A DNA stretch of 34,935 nucleotides from Streptomyces zaomyceticus (GCF_014656215.1 NZ_BNBZ01000050.1:1-34935); one strand, 5' to 3'. Shown: positions 22,616 to 32,530, numbered from the stretch's first letter. Program-made: numbers and translations. The notes: a model not told the origin generated them from the sequence alone.

Positions 22616-23602
22616 GTGTCCAGTGTGTTTGGTGCATTCCGACGCCGATTGCTCACGCCGTCTGTTTCCGAGACGACCATGGAAGTCCGTGGCTTTCATG
22701 TGAAGAACGCGGAAGCAAAGGCCAGGCTTGAGTACATCGGTGAGGTCTTTCTCCAGGGCTACGCGTACGCGGTGGAGGCCGGGTCGCCCGCCGAGGCGGA
22801 AGAGCTCCTGGAGACCGTCCCGCGGGACATGCGCGGCTTCGCCTACGAGGGTGCCGGCATGGGCGCGGCGGTCTACGACTCGCTGCCCGGGCACGGTGGC
22901 CGGCTCGCCGGTCTGCTGGCCGGTGCGGGCCGCCACCACGACTACATGATCTACGTCGGCGTCGGTTGGGCGATGGCCCGGCTGCCGAAGCCGCTGTGGC
23001 CCGACATCCGCACCACCGACCCGCTGCTGCGCTGGCTCGCGCTCGACGGGTACGGCTTCCACCAGGCGTACTTCAAGACCGCCTCGTACGTGCGGACCCC
23101 GGAGATCCAGCACCCCTTCCGCTGGAACGGCGGGCACAACCACTACACCCCGAGCGCCGTCGACCAGGGCATCGGCCGGGCGCTGTGGTTCGTCGGCGGC
23201 ACCGATCCCGACGTCGTCACCGAGCTGATCCGGTCCTACGACGAGCGCCGCCACAGCGACCTGTACGCGGGCGCCGGGCTCGCCTGCTCCTACGCGGGCG
23301 GCGTCACCGAGGACGAGCTCGCCCGCTTCGTGGAGGGCGCCGGCGAGCACCGCTGGGCGCTCGCCCAGGGGGCTGCCTTCGCGACCGAGGCCCGCGTCAA
23401 GGCGGACACGGTCATCGACCACACCCACCTCGCGGCCCGTGTCGTGTGCGGCACGACCGCCGAACGGGCCTCGCAGCTGTGCCGGGACACCCGGCCCGCC
23501 GCGACCGTCGGGGGCGCTTCCCCGGCCTACGAGAGATGGCGGCGCGACATCGCCGCGGAACTCGCTTCTGACTCGCTCATCTCGAAAGGTGTCGACCAGT
23601 GA
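22616..23602 (+). CDS. unbL: Enediyne core protein UnbL (DUF1702 family), second copy
   Basis: 328 residues from GTG 22616, with GAGAGGGGCGG about 9 bases upstream. It is collinear with the 325-residue paralogue immediately before it. Matching blocks are RGFAYEGAGMGAAVYDSLPG, YVGVGWAMARLPKPLWPDI, WLALDGYGFHQAYFKTASYV, VDQGIGRALWFVGGTDPDVV, YAGAGLACSYAGGVTEDELA and SPAYERWRRDIAAEL. The conserved Gly/Tyr/Trp blocks point to one shared fold for the pair. Tandem DUF1702 genes occur in several enediyne clusters, so a heteromer is possible. The stop codon overlaps the GTG start of the UnbV gene (GTGA), marking the beginning of the tightly coupled block that runs to the P450 gene. Confidence 0.9.
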   Translation: MSSVFGAFRRRLLTPSVSETTMEVRGFHVKNAEAKARLEYIGEVFLQGYAYAVEAGSPAEAEELLETVPRDMRGFAYEGAGMGAAVYDSLPGHGGRLAGLLAGAGRHHDYMIYVGVGWAMARLPKPLWPDIRTTDPLLRWLALDGYGFHQAYFKTASYVRTPEIQHPFRWNGGHNHYTPSAVDQGIGRALWFVGGTDPDVVTELIRSYDERRHSDLYAGAGLACSYAGGVTEDELARFVEGAGEHRWALAQGAAFATEARVKADTVIDHTHLAARVVCGTTAERASQLCRDTRPAATVGGASPAYERWRRDIAAELASDSLISKGVDQ

Positions 23603-25509
23603 CGGTCACAAAGAACTGGCTCCGCAGGAATTCACCGGGAATCGTCGCTCTCGCCCTCATGGTGGGCACGTTCTACGGCGTCCGGCTGCCTGAATCCTCC
23701 GCCGCCGAGATCGACAAGCTGGCGAAGAATTTCGCATTCGAGCCGATGTCGATCGCGATGCCCGCGGGATTCGACAAGCAGGAGGTCCGCAAGGTCAACA
23801 AGGCGTACCAGCACATCGAGGCGTGGATCTCCTCGGTCGGTGCCGGTATCGCCATCAACGACCTCGACGGCGACGGCCTCGACAACGACCTCTGCGTGAA
23901 CGACGTGCGGATCGACCAGGCGGTCGTCACCCCGGCACCGACCCGTAAGGACAAGTACGCGCCGTTCGCGCTGAACCCGGCGCCGCTCGGCACCAGCAAG
24001 ACGATGGCGCCGATGGGCTGCATGCCCGGCGACTACAACGAGGACGGCCGCATGGACCTCCTCGTCTACTACTGGGGCCGCACCCCGGTCATCTTCGTGA
24101 ACAAGGGGGAGAAGGGGAAGCCGCTCACCGCCGCCTCCTTCACGCCCACCGAGCTGCTGCCCGGCAAGTCCGGCGCCACCTACACCGGCCCGCTGTGGAA
24201 CTCCAACGCGGCCGCCGTCGCCGACTTCGACGGCGACGGCCACAACGACATCCTGGTCGGCAACTACTTCCCCGACAGCCCGGTCCTCGACGCGTCCAAG
24301 GACGGCGACGTCACCATGAACGCGTCGCTTTCGCACGCCCAGAACGGCGGCGGCGCCCACATCTTCCGGTGGACGAAGGACGGCTACGAGAAGGTCGACG
24401 CCGCCGTCCCGCAGAACCTGAACAAGGGCTGGTCGCTCGGTGCGTCCGCCGCCGACCTCGACGGCGACCGGCTGCCCGAGCTGTTCCTCGCCCACGACTT
24501 CGGCACATCCGCGCTGCTCTACAACACCTCGACCCCCGGGAACATCAAGTTCTCCGAGGTCAAGGCCGTGCACAGCGGCACAGTGCCGAAGTCGAAGGAG
24601 CTGGGCCGCAGCTCCTTCAAGGGCATGGGCGTCGACTTCGGCGACCTGAACAACGACGGCCTGTACGACATGTTCGTCAGCAACATCACGACCTCCTTCG
24701 GCATCCAGGAGTCGAACTTCGCGTTCATCGACACCGCCGACTCCCGCTCCGAGGTCCAGGCCCGGCTGAAGGAGGGCGAGGCGCCGTTCAAGGACCGCTC
24801 GACCGATCTGAAGCTGGCCTGGTCCGGCTGGGGCTGGGACGTCAAGACGGGCGACTTCGACAACAACGGCGACCTGGAGATCACCCAGGCGCTCGGCTTC
24901 GTCAAGGGCAAGAACAACCGCTGGCCGCAGCTCCAGGAGCTGGCCACCGCCAACGACGCCCTCGTCGCCAACCCCTTCTGGTGGCCGAACGTCAAGCACG
25001 GTGACGACCTCGCCGGCAGCCAGCGCATGCGCTTCTTCGCCAAGGACGCCGAGACCGGCGAGTACCACAACCTCTCCGTCGCCCTCGGCATAGGCGAGCC
25101 CGTCCCGACCCGCGGCCTCGCCACCGGCGACGTCGACGGCGACGGCCGGCTCGACCTGGCCGTCGCCCGCCAGTGGGGCGAGCCGATCTTCCTGCACAAC
25201 GTCGCCAAGAACCCCGGCGCTTACCTCGGCCTGAATCTCACCCACCCGGACGGCTCTCCCGTGGTCGGCGCCGAGGTCTGCGTCGAACTGCCCGACGGCA
25301 CGAAGCGCATCACCCGCCTCGACGGCGGCGGCGGCCACTCCGGCAAGCGCAGCACCGACGTCCACCTCGGTCTGGGCAAGGACGTCAGGGGCCCCGTGCC
25401 CGCCATGGTCACCTGGCGTGACCGGGCCGGCCAGATCCACGAGCAGAAGCTGAAGCTCACGCCGGGCTGGCACAGCCTCGAGCTGGGCACCGAGGTCAAG
25501 GAGAAGTGA
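23599..25509 (+). CDS. unbV: Enediyne core protein UnbV (FG-GAP/VCBS repeats, ASPIC/UnbV domain)
   Basis: 636 residues from GTG 23599. The N-terminus has a basic head and a hydrophobic segment (SPGIVALALMVGTFYGV, about residues 12-28), a signal peptide or membrane anchor, so the body is probably outside the membrane. Seven calcium-loop-like motifs mark beta-propeller blades: DLDGDGLDND, DYNEDGRMD, DFDGDGHND, DLDGDRLPE, DLNNDGLYD, DFDNNGDLE and DVDGDGRLD. The C-terminal 90 residues (AYLGLNLTHPDGSPVVGAEV to LTPGWHSLELG) form the ASPIC/UnbV domain. It is one of the five genes of the conserved enediyne cassette. Its role is unknown, possibly in processing or export at the membrane together with UnbU. 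The length is typical. Confidence 0.93.
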   Translation: MTVTKNWLRRNSPGIVALALMVGTFYGVRLPESSAAEIDKLAKNFAFEPMSIAMPAGFDKQEVRKVNKAYQHIEAWISSVGAGIAINDLDGDGLDNDLCVNDVRIDQAVVTPAPTRKDKYAPFALNPAPLGTSKTMAPMGCMPGDYNEDGRMDLLVYYWGRTPVIFVNKGEKGKPLTAASFTPTELLPGKSGATYTGPLWNSNAAAVADFDGDGHNDILVGNYFPDSPVLDASKDGDVTMNASLSHAQNGGGAHIFRWTKDGYEKVDAAVPQNLNKGWSLGASAADLDGDRLPELFLAHDFGTSALLYNTSTPGNIKFSEVKAVHSGTVPKSKELGRSSFKGMGVDFGDLNNDGLYDMFVSNITTSFGIQESNFAFIDTADSRSEVQARLKEGEAPFKDRSTDLKLAWSGWGWDVKTGDFDNNGDLEITQALGFVKGKNNRWPQLQELATANDALVANPFWWPNVKHGDDLAGSQRMRFFAKDAETGEYHNLSVALGIGEPVPTRGLATGDVDGDGRLDLAVARQWGEPIFLHNVAKNPGAYLGLNLTHPDGSPVVGAEVCVELPDGTKRITRLDGGGGHSGKRSTDVHLGLGKDVRGPVPAMVTWRDRAGQIHEQKLKLTPGWHSLELGTEVKEK

Positions 25510-25511
25510 CG

Positions 25512-26633
25512 ATGTCCGCAACGAAGACCGCCGCTGCCCCACGGCACAACCCGAAGGTCGTGACCGCGCTCCGCCGCTTCGCGATCTCCATCTCCGTCCT
25601 CAACATCTTCGGCTACACCGTCCTCGGTTTCGAGCAGCCCTGGACCTGGCCGTTCATCGCCCTGGCGACCGGATACACCACCGAGATCGCACTGGAGACC
25701 CTCGGCGCCCGCGCCGAGGGCCGCGCGCCGCGCTTCGCCGGCGGCGGGGCCAAGGGCTTCATGGAGTTCCTCCTCCCGGCCCACATCACCTCGCTCGCGG
25801 TGAACATGCTCACCTACGTCAACGACCTCGTCTGGGTCATGGTGTTCGGTGTCATCGTCGCCGTCGGCACCAAGTGGGTGCTGCGCGCCCCGGTGAAGGG
25901 CCGCCTGCGGCACTTCATGAACCCGTCGAACTTCGGCATCGCCGTCATCCTGCTGCTCTTCCCGTGGGCCTCGATCGCCCCGCCGTACCACTTCACCGAG
26001 TACCTCGACGGCGGCTTCGACTGGCTCGTCCCGGCGATCATCATCACCCTCGGCACGCTGCTCAACGCCAAGCTGACCGAGCGCATGTGGCTGATCCTCG
26101 CCTGGGTCGGCGGTTTCGCCCTGCAGGCGATCGTCCGCGGCCTGCTGTTCGACACCTCCATCCCCGCGGGCCTCGCGATGATGTCCGGTGTGGCGTTCGT
26201 CCTGTTCACCAACTACATGATCACGGACCCGGGCACCACGCCGTCGTCCAAGTGGGGTCAGATCGCCTTCGGCGGCGGCACCGCCGCCCTGTACGGCGTG
26301 CTCACCGCGATGAGCATCGCCTATGGCATCTTCTTCGCCACCGCCCTGGTCTGCGCCATCCGCGGTGCCTTCCTCTGGACCGCCGACGTCGTGTCCAAGA
26401 AGCGCGCCGAGGAGGCTCTCGCCCTCGCCGCCGTGACCCACGCCGTCGCTCAGGCCGACGCCGCCGCCCAGGCCCAGGCGGGTACCGCCGAAGCGGCCGG
26501 CTGCGCGTGCCCCGCGGGTGCCTGCGCCTGCCCGGCCCCCGCGACCGGCTGCGCGTGCCCCGCGGGTGCCTGCGCCTGCCCGGCCCCCGCGACCGCCGAG
26601 ACCGAGACCGAGAAGATACCGGTGACCGCATGA
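25512..26633 (+). CDS. unbU: Enediyne core membrane protein UnbU (RnfD/NqrB-like) with a Cys-rich tail
   Basis: 373 residues from ATG 25512, which has AAGGAG 8 bases upstream; GTG 25506 is too close to that signal. About eight or nine membrane helices are visible, for example FAISISVLNIFGYTVLGF, WVMVFGVIVAVGTKWVL, FGIAVILLLFPWASIAP, MWLILAWVGGFALQAIV and MSIAYGIFFATALVCAI. The loop FTNYMITDPGTTP resembles the flavin-site region of RnfD/NqrB subunits, suggesting redox function. The C-terminus is odd: after an Ala/Gln stretch, two identical 16-residue units GCACPAGACACPAPAT give eight cysteines in CxC pairs. They come from an exact 48-base tandem duplication. The stop overlaps the start of the polyketide synthase gene (ATGA). 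Confidence 0.9.
   Translation: MSATKTAAAPRHNPKVVTALRRFAISISVLNIFGYTVLGFEQPWTWPFIALATGYTTEIALETLGARAEGRAPRFAGGGAKGFMEFLLPAHITSLAVNMLTYVNDLVWVMVFGVIVAVGTKWVLRAPVKGRLRHFMNPSNFGIAVILLLFPWASIAPPYHFTEYLDGGFDWLVPAIIITLGTLLNAKLTERMWLILAWVGGFALQAIVRGLLFDTSIPAGLAMMSGVAFVLFTNYMITDPGTTPSSKWGQIAFGGGTAALYGVLTAMSIAYGIFFATALVCAIRGAFLWTADVVSKKRAEEALALAAVTHAVAQADAAAQAQAGTAEAAGCACPAGACACPAPATGCACPAGACACPAPATAETETEKIPVTA
26499..26594 (+). repeat. Exact 48-base tandem duplication encoding the Cys-rich UnbU tail
   Basis: Bases 26499-26546 and 26547-26594 are identical. Each codes for GCACPAGACACPAPAT. Absence of any substitution means recent duplication or ongoing slippage. Confidence 0.95.
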
Positions 26634-29600
26634 CCAGGATCGCCATCGTCGGCATGGCCTGCCGCTATCCCGACGCGACCAACCCCCATGAACTGTGGGA
26701 CAACGCCGTCGCCGGACGGCGCGCGTTCCGCCGGCTGCCCGACGTCCGGATGAACCTGGACGACTACTGGGACGCCGACCCGACCACCCCCGACACCTTC
26801 TACGCCCGCAACGCCGCGGTCATCGAGGGCTACGAGTTCGACCGGATCGCCCACAAGATCGCGGGCAGCACCTTCCGTTCGACCGACCTCACCCACTGGC
26901 TCGCCCTGGACACCGCGGGCCGCGCGCTCGCCGACGCCGGGTTCGCCGGCGGCGAGGGCCTGCCCCGCGAGCGCACCGGCGTCGTCGTCGGCAACACCCT
27001 CACCGGAGAGTTCTCCCGCGCCAACGTGATGCGGCTGCGCTGGCCGTACGTCCGCCGGGTGATGGCCTCCGCGCTCAAGGAACAGGACATCTGGGACGAC
27101 GAGCGCATCGCCGAGTTCCTGGACGACGTCGAGATCGCGTACAAGGAGCCGTTCCCGGCGATCGACGAGGACACCCTCGCGGGCGGTCTCGCCAACACCA
27201 TCGCCGGGCGGATCTGCAACCACTTCGACCTGAACGGCGGCGGCTACACCGTCGACGGCGCCTGCTCGTCCTCGCTGCTCTCGGTCACCACCGCGGGCAC
27301 CGCCCTCATCAACGGCGACCTCGACGTCGCCGTCGCGGGCGGCGTCGACCTGTCCATCGACCCCTTCGAGATCATCGGCTTCGCCAAGACCGGTGCCCTC
27401 GCCAAGGGCGAGATGAAGCTCTACGACCGAGGCTCCAACGGCTTCTGGCCCGGCGAGGGCTGCGGCATGATCGTGCTGATGCGCGAGGAGGACGCCCTCG
27501 CGGCCGGCCACCGCATCTACGCGACCATCGCGGGCTGGGGCGTCTCCTCCGACGGCCAGGGCGGCATCACCCGCCCCGAGGTCAGCGGCTACCAGCTGGC
27601 CCTGCGCCGCGCCTACGAGAAGGCCGGCTTCGGCATCGAGACCGTCCGGCTCTTCGAGGGCCACGGCACCGGCACCGCCGTCGGCGACGCCACCGAGCTC
27701 ACCGCCCTCATGGGCGCCCGCCGGGCCGCCGACCCCGAGGCGCCGCTCGCGGCCATCACGTCCATCAAGGGCATGATCGGCCACACCAAGGCAGCCGCCG
27801 GCGTCGCCGGTCTGATCAAGGCGGCCATGGCCGTCAACCACCAGACCCTGCCGCCCGCGATCGGCACCACCGAGCCGCACGAGCTGCTCGGTGACGAGAA
27901 GGCCAACCTCAAGGCGCTGCGCAAGGCCGAGGCCTGGCCCGAGGACGCGCCCCGGCGCGCCGGAGTCACCGCCATGGGCTTCGGGGGCATCAACACCCAC
28001 GTCGTCCTCGACGAGCCCGCCGGACGGCGCCGTACGGCCCCGAGCCGTCGCTCCGCCGCCCTGGCGCACGCCCTCCAGGACGCCGAACTGCTCGTCGTCG
28101 ACGGCGAGTCGGCCAAGGCGCTGCGCGCCCGGCTCAACGAGGTCGCCGCCTTCGCCGCGCAGGTCTCCTACGGCCAGGTCGCCGACCTCGCCGCCACCCT
28201 GCAGCGCGAACTGCGCGGCCTCGCGCACCGCGCGGCCGTCGTCGTCACCTCCCCGGAGGACGCCGAGCGCCGTCTGACCCACCTGGCCGACCTGCTGGAG
28301 TCCGGCGAGACGGCGTACACCGCCGCCGACGGCCGCAGTTTCCTCGGCCGCGCCTCCGGGCCCGCCCGGATCGGCTTCCTCTTCCCCGGCCAGGGCTCCG
28401 GCCACGGCACCGGCGGCGGCGCGCTGCGCCGGCGTTTCCCGGAGGCCGCCGAGGTCTTCGACCGGGCCGCGCTGCCCACGACCGGCGACATGGTCGCCAC
28501 CGACGTGGCCCAGCCGCGCATCGCCACCGGCTCCGCCGCGGGCCTGCGGGTGCTCGACGCGCTGCGCCTGGAGGCGTCCGTCGCCGTCGGCCACAGCCTC
28601 GGCGAACTCTCCGCCCTGCACTGGTCGGGCGCCCTCGACGAGGACACCCTCCTCGAGGCGGCGCGGGTGCGCGGCAGGGCGATGGCCGAGCACAGCTCCT
28701 CCGGCACCATGGCCTCGCTGAGCGTGAAGCCCGAGCGGGCCGAGCGGCTCATCGAGGGCCTGTCCGTCGTCGTCGCCGGATACAACGGCCCCGAGCAGAC
28801 GGTGGTCGCGGGACCGGTCGACGAGATCGAGGAGGTGCGGCGCCGGGCCGAACGGTCCGAGATTCCCTGCACCCGTCTCAACGTCTCGCACGCCTTCCAC
28901 TCGCCGCTGGTCGCCGCCTCCGCCGCGTCCTTCGGCGGCTGGCTGGCCGACGCCCCGGTCGGCACCGTCGCGGGCCGGGTCGTCTCCACCGTCACCGGCG
29001 AGGAACTGACCCCCGCCACCGACCTGTCCACCCTGCTCGCCGAGCAGATCACCGGCCCGGTCCGGTTCACCCAGGCGGTCAGCGAAGCGGCCCGCGGCAT
29101 CGACCTGTTCGTCGAGGTCGGCCCCGGCCGTGTGCTCAGCTCGCTGGCCCGCGCCACCACCGGCGTCCCGGTCGTCGCGCTCAACACCGACGACGAGTCC
29201 CTGCGCAGTCTGCTGCAGGTGGCCGGTGCCGCGTACGTCGCGGGCGCGCCGGTCGACCTGGAGCGGCTGTTCCAGGACCGGCTGATCCGGCCCCTGGAGG
29301 TCGGCCAGGAGTTCTCCTTCCTCGCCAACCCCTGCGAGCAGGCCCCGCGCGACCTCCCGCAGGCCGATCACGCGCAGCGCGCCGAGCGGGCCGCCAAGGC
29401 CGCCACCAAGGCCGCCGTCAAGGCGCTGCCGAAGACCGGCGCCGCGAAGGACGCCGCCGACGCGGCCCCGGCCTCCGCGGCGGAGCCCATCGCGGAGGGC
29501 TCCGCCGACGGCGTCGACGCGCTCGAAGTGCTGCGCACCCTCGTCGCCGAACGTGCCGAGCTGCCCGCCGACCTCGTCGACCCGGACAGCCGGCTCCTCG

Positions 29601-32527
29601 ACGACCTGCACATGAGCTCCATCACCGTCGGCCAGATCGTCAACCAGGCGGCGTCCCGCCTCGGGATCGCCGCCGCCCAGGTGCCGACCAACTTCGCCAC
29701 CGCCACCCTGGCCGAACTGGCCGAGGCGCTGGACACCCTGGTCAGTACCGGCGGCGCCGCCCCGGAGTCCGAGACGCCCGTCGTCGCGGGCGCGGCCCCC
29801 TGGGCCCGGCCGTTCGCCGTCGACCTCGACGAGGTCGCCCGGCCGTACGGCGTCGGCGACGGCGCCGACGGTGCCTGGGAGCTGTTCGGCTCCGCAGACC
29901 ACCCCTATGCCGAGCGGCTCCGGTCGGCGCTGGCCGTCGCCGGACTCGGCTCCGGCGTGCTCGCCGTCCTCGCCGAGGGCTGCCCCCGCAAGGAGGTCGA
30001 GGAGGTCCTGGCCGCCGCCAAGAGCGCGCTCGCCGGGGACCGGTCCCGCCGCTTCGTCCTCGTCCAGGACGGCCGCGGCGCGGCCGGTCTGGCCAAGACG
30101 CTGCACCTGGAGGCCCCGCACCTGCGCACCACCGTCGTCCACACCCCGCAGACCGAGGACGTCGTGGAGCGGGTCGTGGCCGAGGTGGCGGCGACCACCC
30201 GGTTCGCCGAGGTCCACTACGACCGGGCCGGGGCGCGCCGGGTGCCGACGCTGCGGGCGCTGCCCGTCAAGCCGGAGCGCACCGACGTCCCGCTCGACGA
30301 CACCGACGTGATGCTGGTGACGGGCGGCGGCAAGGGCATCTCCGCCGAGTGTGCCCTCGCCGTGGCCCAGAAGACCGGCGCCGCGCTCGCCGTCCTCGGC
30401 CGGTCCGACCCGGCCCAGGACACCGAGCTCGCCGAGAACCTCGACCGGATGCGCGGCAGTGGTGTGCGGGTGCACTACGCCCGCGCCGACGTCACCGTCA
30501 CCGAGCAGGTCACGGCCGCCGTCACCGAACTGACCGAGGCGCTCGGCCCGATCACCGGCCTGCTGCACGGCGCCGGGCTCAACCGGCCGGGCGCGCTGAC
30601 CGGGCTCACCGGCCAGGACTTCGACCGCACCTTCGGCCCCAAGGTCGACGGACTGCGCACGGTCCTCGACGCGGTCGGCCCCGAGCGGCTCAAGCTGCTC
30701 GTCAGCTTCGGCAGCATCATCGGCCGGGCCGGGCTGCGCGGCGAGGCGCACTACGCCACCGCCAACGAGTGGCTGGCCGACCTCACCGAGGACGTGGCCC
30801 GCGCCCACCCGAACCTCCGCGCCCGCTGCATGGAGTGGTCGGTGTGGTCCGGCGTCGGCATGGGCGAGAAGCTCTCCGTCGTGGAGTCGCTCTCCCGCGA
30901 GGGCATCGTGCCGGTCTCACCCGACCAGGGCGTGGCGATCCTGCTGCGGCTGATCGAGGATCCGGACGCCCCCGTCGTCACGGTCATCAGCGGCCGTACC
31001 GAAGGCATCGACACCGTACGGCGCGACCTGCCCGCACTGCCGATGCTGCGCTTCACCGGTGACCCGCTGGTGCGCTACCACGGAGTCGAACTGGTCACCG
31101 AGGTCGAGCTGAACGCGGGCACCGACCCGTATCTGGCCGACCACCTGCTCGACGGCAACCTGCTGCTGCCCGCCGTCATCGGTATGGAGGCGATGACCCA
31201 GGTCGCGTCCGCGGTCACCGGCCGCACCGGCACCGCCCCGGTCATCGAGGGCGCCAAGTTCCTCCGCCCGATCGTGGTGCCGCCTAACGGCAGCACCCGG
31301 ATCCGGATCGCGGCGACCGTCACCGACACCGACACCGTCGACGTGGCCATCCACGCCGAGGACACCGGCTTCGTCGCCGAGCACTTCCGGGCCCGGCTGT
31401 TCTTCGGCGGGACCCCGGCGCCGGACGGCCCGCCGCTCCAGGTGCCCGAGGACACCCCGGTCGTCCCGCTGGACCCGGCCGCCGACCTGTACGGCGGGGT
31501 GCTGTTCCAGGGCGCCCGCTTCCAGCGGCTGCGCCGCTTCCACCGGGCCGCCGCGCGGCACGTGGACGCCGAGGTCGCCGTCCAGCAGCAGCCCGAGGGC
31601 TGGTTCGCCGGCTTCCTGCCGGGCGAACTGCTGCTCGCCGACCCGGGCATGCGCGACGCGCTCATGCACGGCAACCAGGTGTGCGTCCCGGACGCCACGC
31701 TGCTGCCCTCCGGTGTGGAGCGGATCCACACCCTCGGCGCCGGCCCGCACGTCCCCGACCGGCTGCGCTACACCGCGGTCGAGCGCAGCCGGGACGGTGA
31801 CACCTACGTGTACGACATCGCCGTGCGCGACGCCGACGGCACCGTCGTCGAGCGCTGGGAGGGGCTGACCCTGCACGCGGTGCGCAAGACCGACGGGTCG
31901 GGCCCGTGGGTCGCGCCGCTGCTCGGTCCCTACCTGGAGCGTTCCCTCGAGGATGTCGTCGGCAGCCGCGTCGCGGTCGCCGTCGAGCCGCACGGGGAGG
32001 CCCCGGCCGGTTCCGTCGCCCAGCGGCGCGGCTTCACCGCCGACGCCGCCGCGCGGGCCCTCGGCAGCCCGGTCGCGGTCCGGCACCGCCCGGACGGGCG
32101 GCCCGAGCTGGAGCCCGACCGGCACATGTCGATGTCGGCGGCGCACGGCCTGGGAGTCACCCTCAGCGCCGTCTCCGACACCGAGGTCGCCTGCGACATC
32201 GAGGCGGTCAGCATGCGCTCGGCGCACGAGTGGCGCGGGCTGCTCGGGGACCACGCGCCGGTCGCCGAACTGGTCGCCAAGGAGACCGGCGAGGCGCCGG
32301 ACACCGCGGCCACCCGTGTGTGGGGGGCCGTGGAATGCCTGCGCAAGGCCGGCATCATGGCGGGCGCCCCGCTGACGGTGCTGCCGCGCCGCAAGGACGC
32401 CTGGGTGGTGTTCGCCGCCGGGGATCTGCGGATCGCGACCTTCGTCACCGCGCTGCGCGATGCCCTGGAGCCCGCCGTCTTCGCCTTCCTCACCCACGAG
32501 ACACCTCTCGCCGAAGGGCGGTCCTAG
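26630..32527 (+). CDS. pksE: Iterative enediyne polyketide synthase PKSE (KS-AT-ACP-KR-DH-PPT)
   Basis: 1965 residues from ATG 26630, the usual size of PKSE. It builds the linear polyene that becomes the enediyne core and carries its own phosphopantetheinyl transferase. Ketosynthase, about 1-470: C212 in VDGACSSSL, H345 in HGTGT, H385 in GHTKAA. Acyltransferase, about 575-890: GFLFPGQGSG and S656 in GHSLGE. A central acyl carrier protein at about 965-1040 has DDLHMSSITVGQIV with the carrier serine at 996/997, the form typical of PKSE. Ketoreductase, about 1225-1420: VTGGGKGIS, S1362 and Y1375. Dehydratase, about 1490-1740: H1505 in ADHLLDGNLLLPA. Transferase, about 1780-1965: D1856 and E1858, then W1898, E1902 and K1906. 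All centres appear intact. No terminal thioesterase is present, as expected. Confidence 0.97.
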   Translation: MTRIAIVGMACRYPDATNPHELWDNAVAGRRAFRRLPDVRMNLDDYWDADPTTPDTFYARNAAVIEGYEFDRIAHKIAGSTFRSTDLTHWLALDTAGRALADAGFAGGEGLPRERTGVVVGNTLTGEFSRANVMRLRWPYVRRVMASALKEQDIWDDERIAEFLDDVEIAYKEPFPAIDEDTLAGGLANTIAGRICNHFDLNGGGYTVDGACSSSLLSVTTAGTALINGDLDVAVAGGVDLSIDPFEIIGFAKTGALAKGEMKLYDRGSNGFWPGEGCGMIVLMREEDALAAGHRIYATIAGWGVSSDGQGGITRPEVSGYQLALRRAYEKAGFGIETVRLFEGHGTGTAVGDATELTALMGARRAADPEAPLAAITSIKGMIGHTKAAAGVAGLIKAAMAVNHQTLPPAIGTTEPHELLGDEKANLKALRKAEAWPEDAPRRAGVTAMGFGGINTHVVLDEPAGRRRTAPSRRSAALAHALQDAELLVVDGESAKALRARLNEVAAFAAQVSYGQVADLAATLQRELRGLAHRAAVVVTSPEDAERRLTHLADLLESGETAYTAADGRSFLGRASGPARIGFLFPGQGSGHGTGGGALRRRFPEAAEVFDRAALPTTGDMVATDVAQPRIATGSAAGLRVLDALRLEASVAVGHSLGELSALHWSGALDEDTLLEAARVRGRAMAEHSSSGTMASLSVKPERAERLIEGLSVVVAGYNGPEQTVVAGPVDEIEEVRRRAERSEIPCTRLNVSHAFHSPLVAASAASFGGWLADAPVGTVAGRVVSTVTGEELTPATDLSTLLAEQITGPVRFTQAVSEAARGIDLFVEVGPGRVLSSLARATTGVPVVALNTDDESLRSLLQVAGAAYVAGAPVDLERLFQDRLIRPLEVGQEFSFLANPCEQAPRDLPQADHAQRAERAAKAATKAAVKALPKTGAAKDAADAAPASAAEPIAEGSADGVDALEVLRTLVAERAELPADLVDPDSRLLDDLHMSSITVGQIVNQAASRLGIAAAQVPTNFATATLAELAEALDTLVSTGGAAPESETPVVAGAAPWARPFAVDLDEVARPYGVGDGADGAWELFGSADHPYAERLRSALAVAGLGSGVLAVLAEGCPRKEVEEVLAAAKSALAGDRSRRFVLVQDGRGAAGLAKTLHLEAPHLRTTVVHTPQTEDVVERVVAEVAATTRFAEVHYDRAGARRVPTLRALPVKPERTDVPLDDTDVMLVTGGGKGISAECALAVAQKTGAALAVLGRSDPAQDTELAENLDRMRGSGVRVHYARADVTVTEQVTAAVTELTEALGPITGLLHGAGLNRPGALTGLTGQDFDRTFGPKVDGLRTVLDAVGPERLKLLVSFGSIIGRAGLRGEAHYATANEWLADLTEDVARAHPNLRARCMEWSVWSGVGMGEKLSVVESLSREGIVPVSPDQGVAILLRLIEDPDAPVVTVISGRTEGIDTVRRDLPALPMLRFTGDPLVRYHGVELVTEVELNAGTDPYLADHLLDGNLLLPAVIGMEAMTQVASAVTGRTGTAPVIEGAKFLRPIVVPPNGSTRIRIAATVTDTDTVDVAIHAEDTGFVAEHFRARLFFGGTPAPDGPPLQVPEDTPVVPLDPAADLYGGVLFQGARFQRLRRFHRAAARHVDAEVAVQQQPEGWFAGFLPGELLLADPGMRDALMHGNQVCVPDATLLPSGVERIHTLGAGPHVPDRLRYTAVERSRDGDTYVYDIAVRDADGTVVERWEGLTLHAVRKTDGSGPWVAPLLGPYLERSLEDVVGSRVAVAVEPHGEAPAGSVAQRRGFTADAAARALGSPVAVRHRPDGRPELEPDRHMSMSAAHGLGVTLSAVSDTEVACDIEAVSMRSAHEWRGLLGDHAPVAELVAKETGEAPDTAATRVWGAVECLRKAGIMAGAPLTVLPRRKDAWVVFAAGDLRIATFVTALRDALEPAVFAFLTHETPLAEGRS

Positions 32528-32530
32528 ATC

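Noticed and set aside
23632..25542. A 636-codon minus-strand frame opposite UnbV
   Set aside because: Shadow of the plus-strand gene, which has calcium-loop repeats and overlaps its neighbours in operon fashion.
26450..30808. A very long open frame (about 1450 codons) on the minus strand opposite the polyketide synthase
   Set aside because: It is the mirror of GC-rich codon bias; the plus strand carries intact PKSE motifs, and the antisense translation is low-complexity with no family signature.
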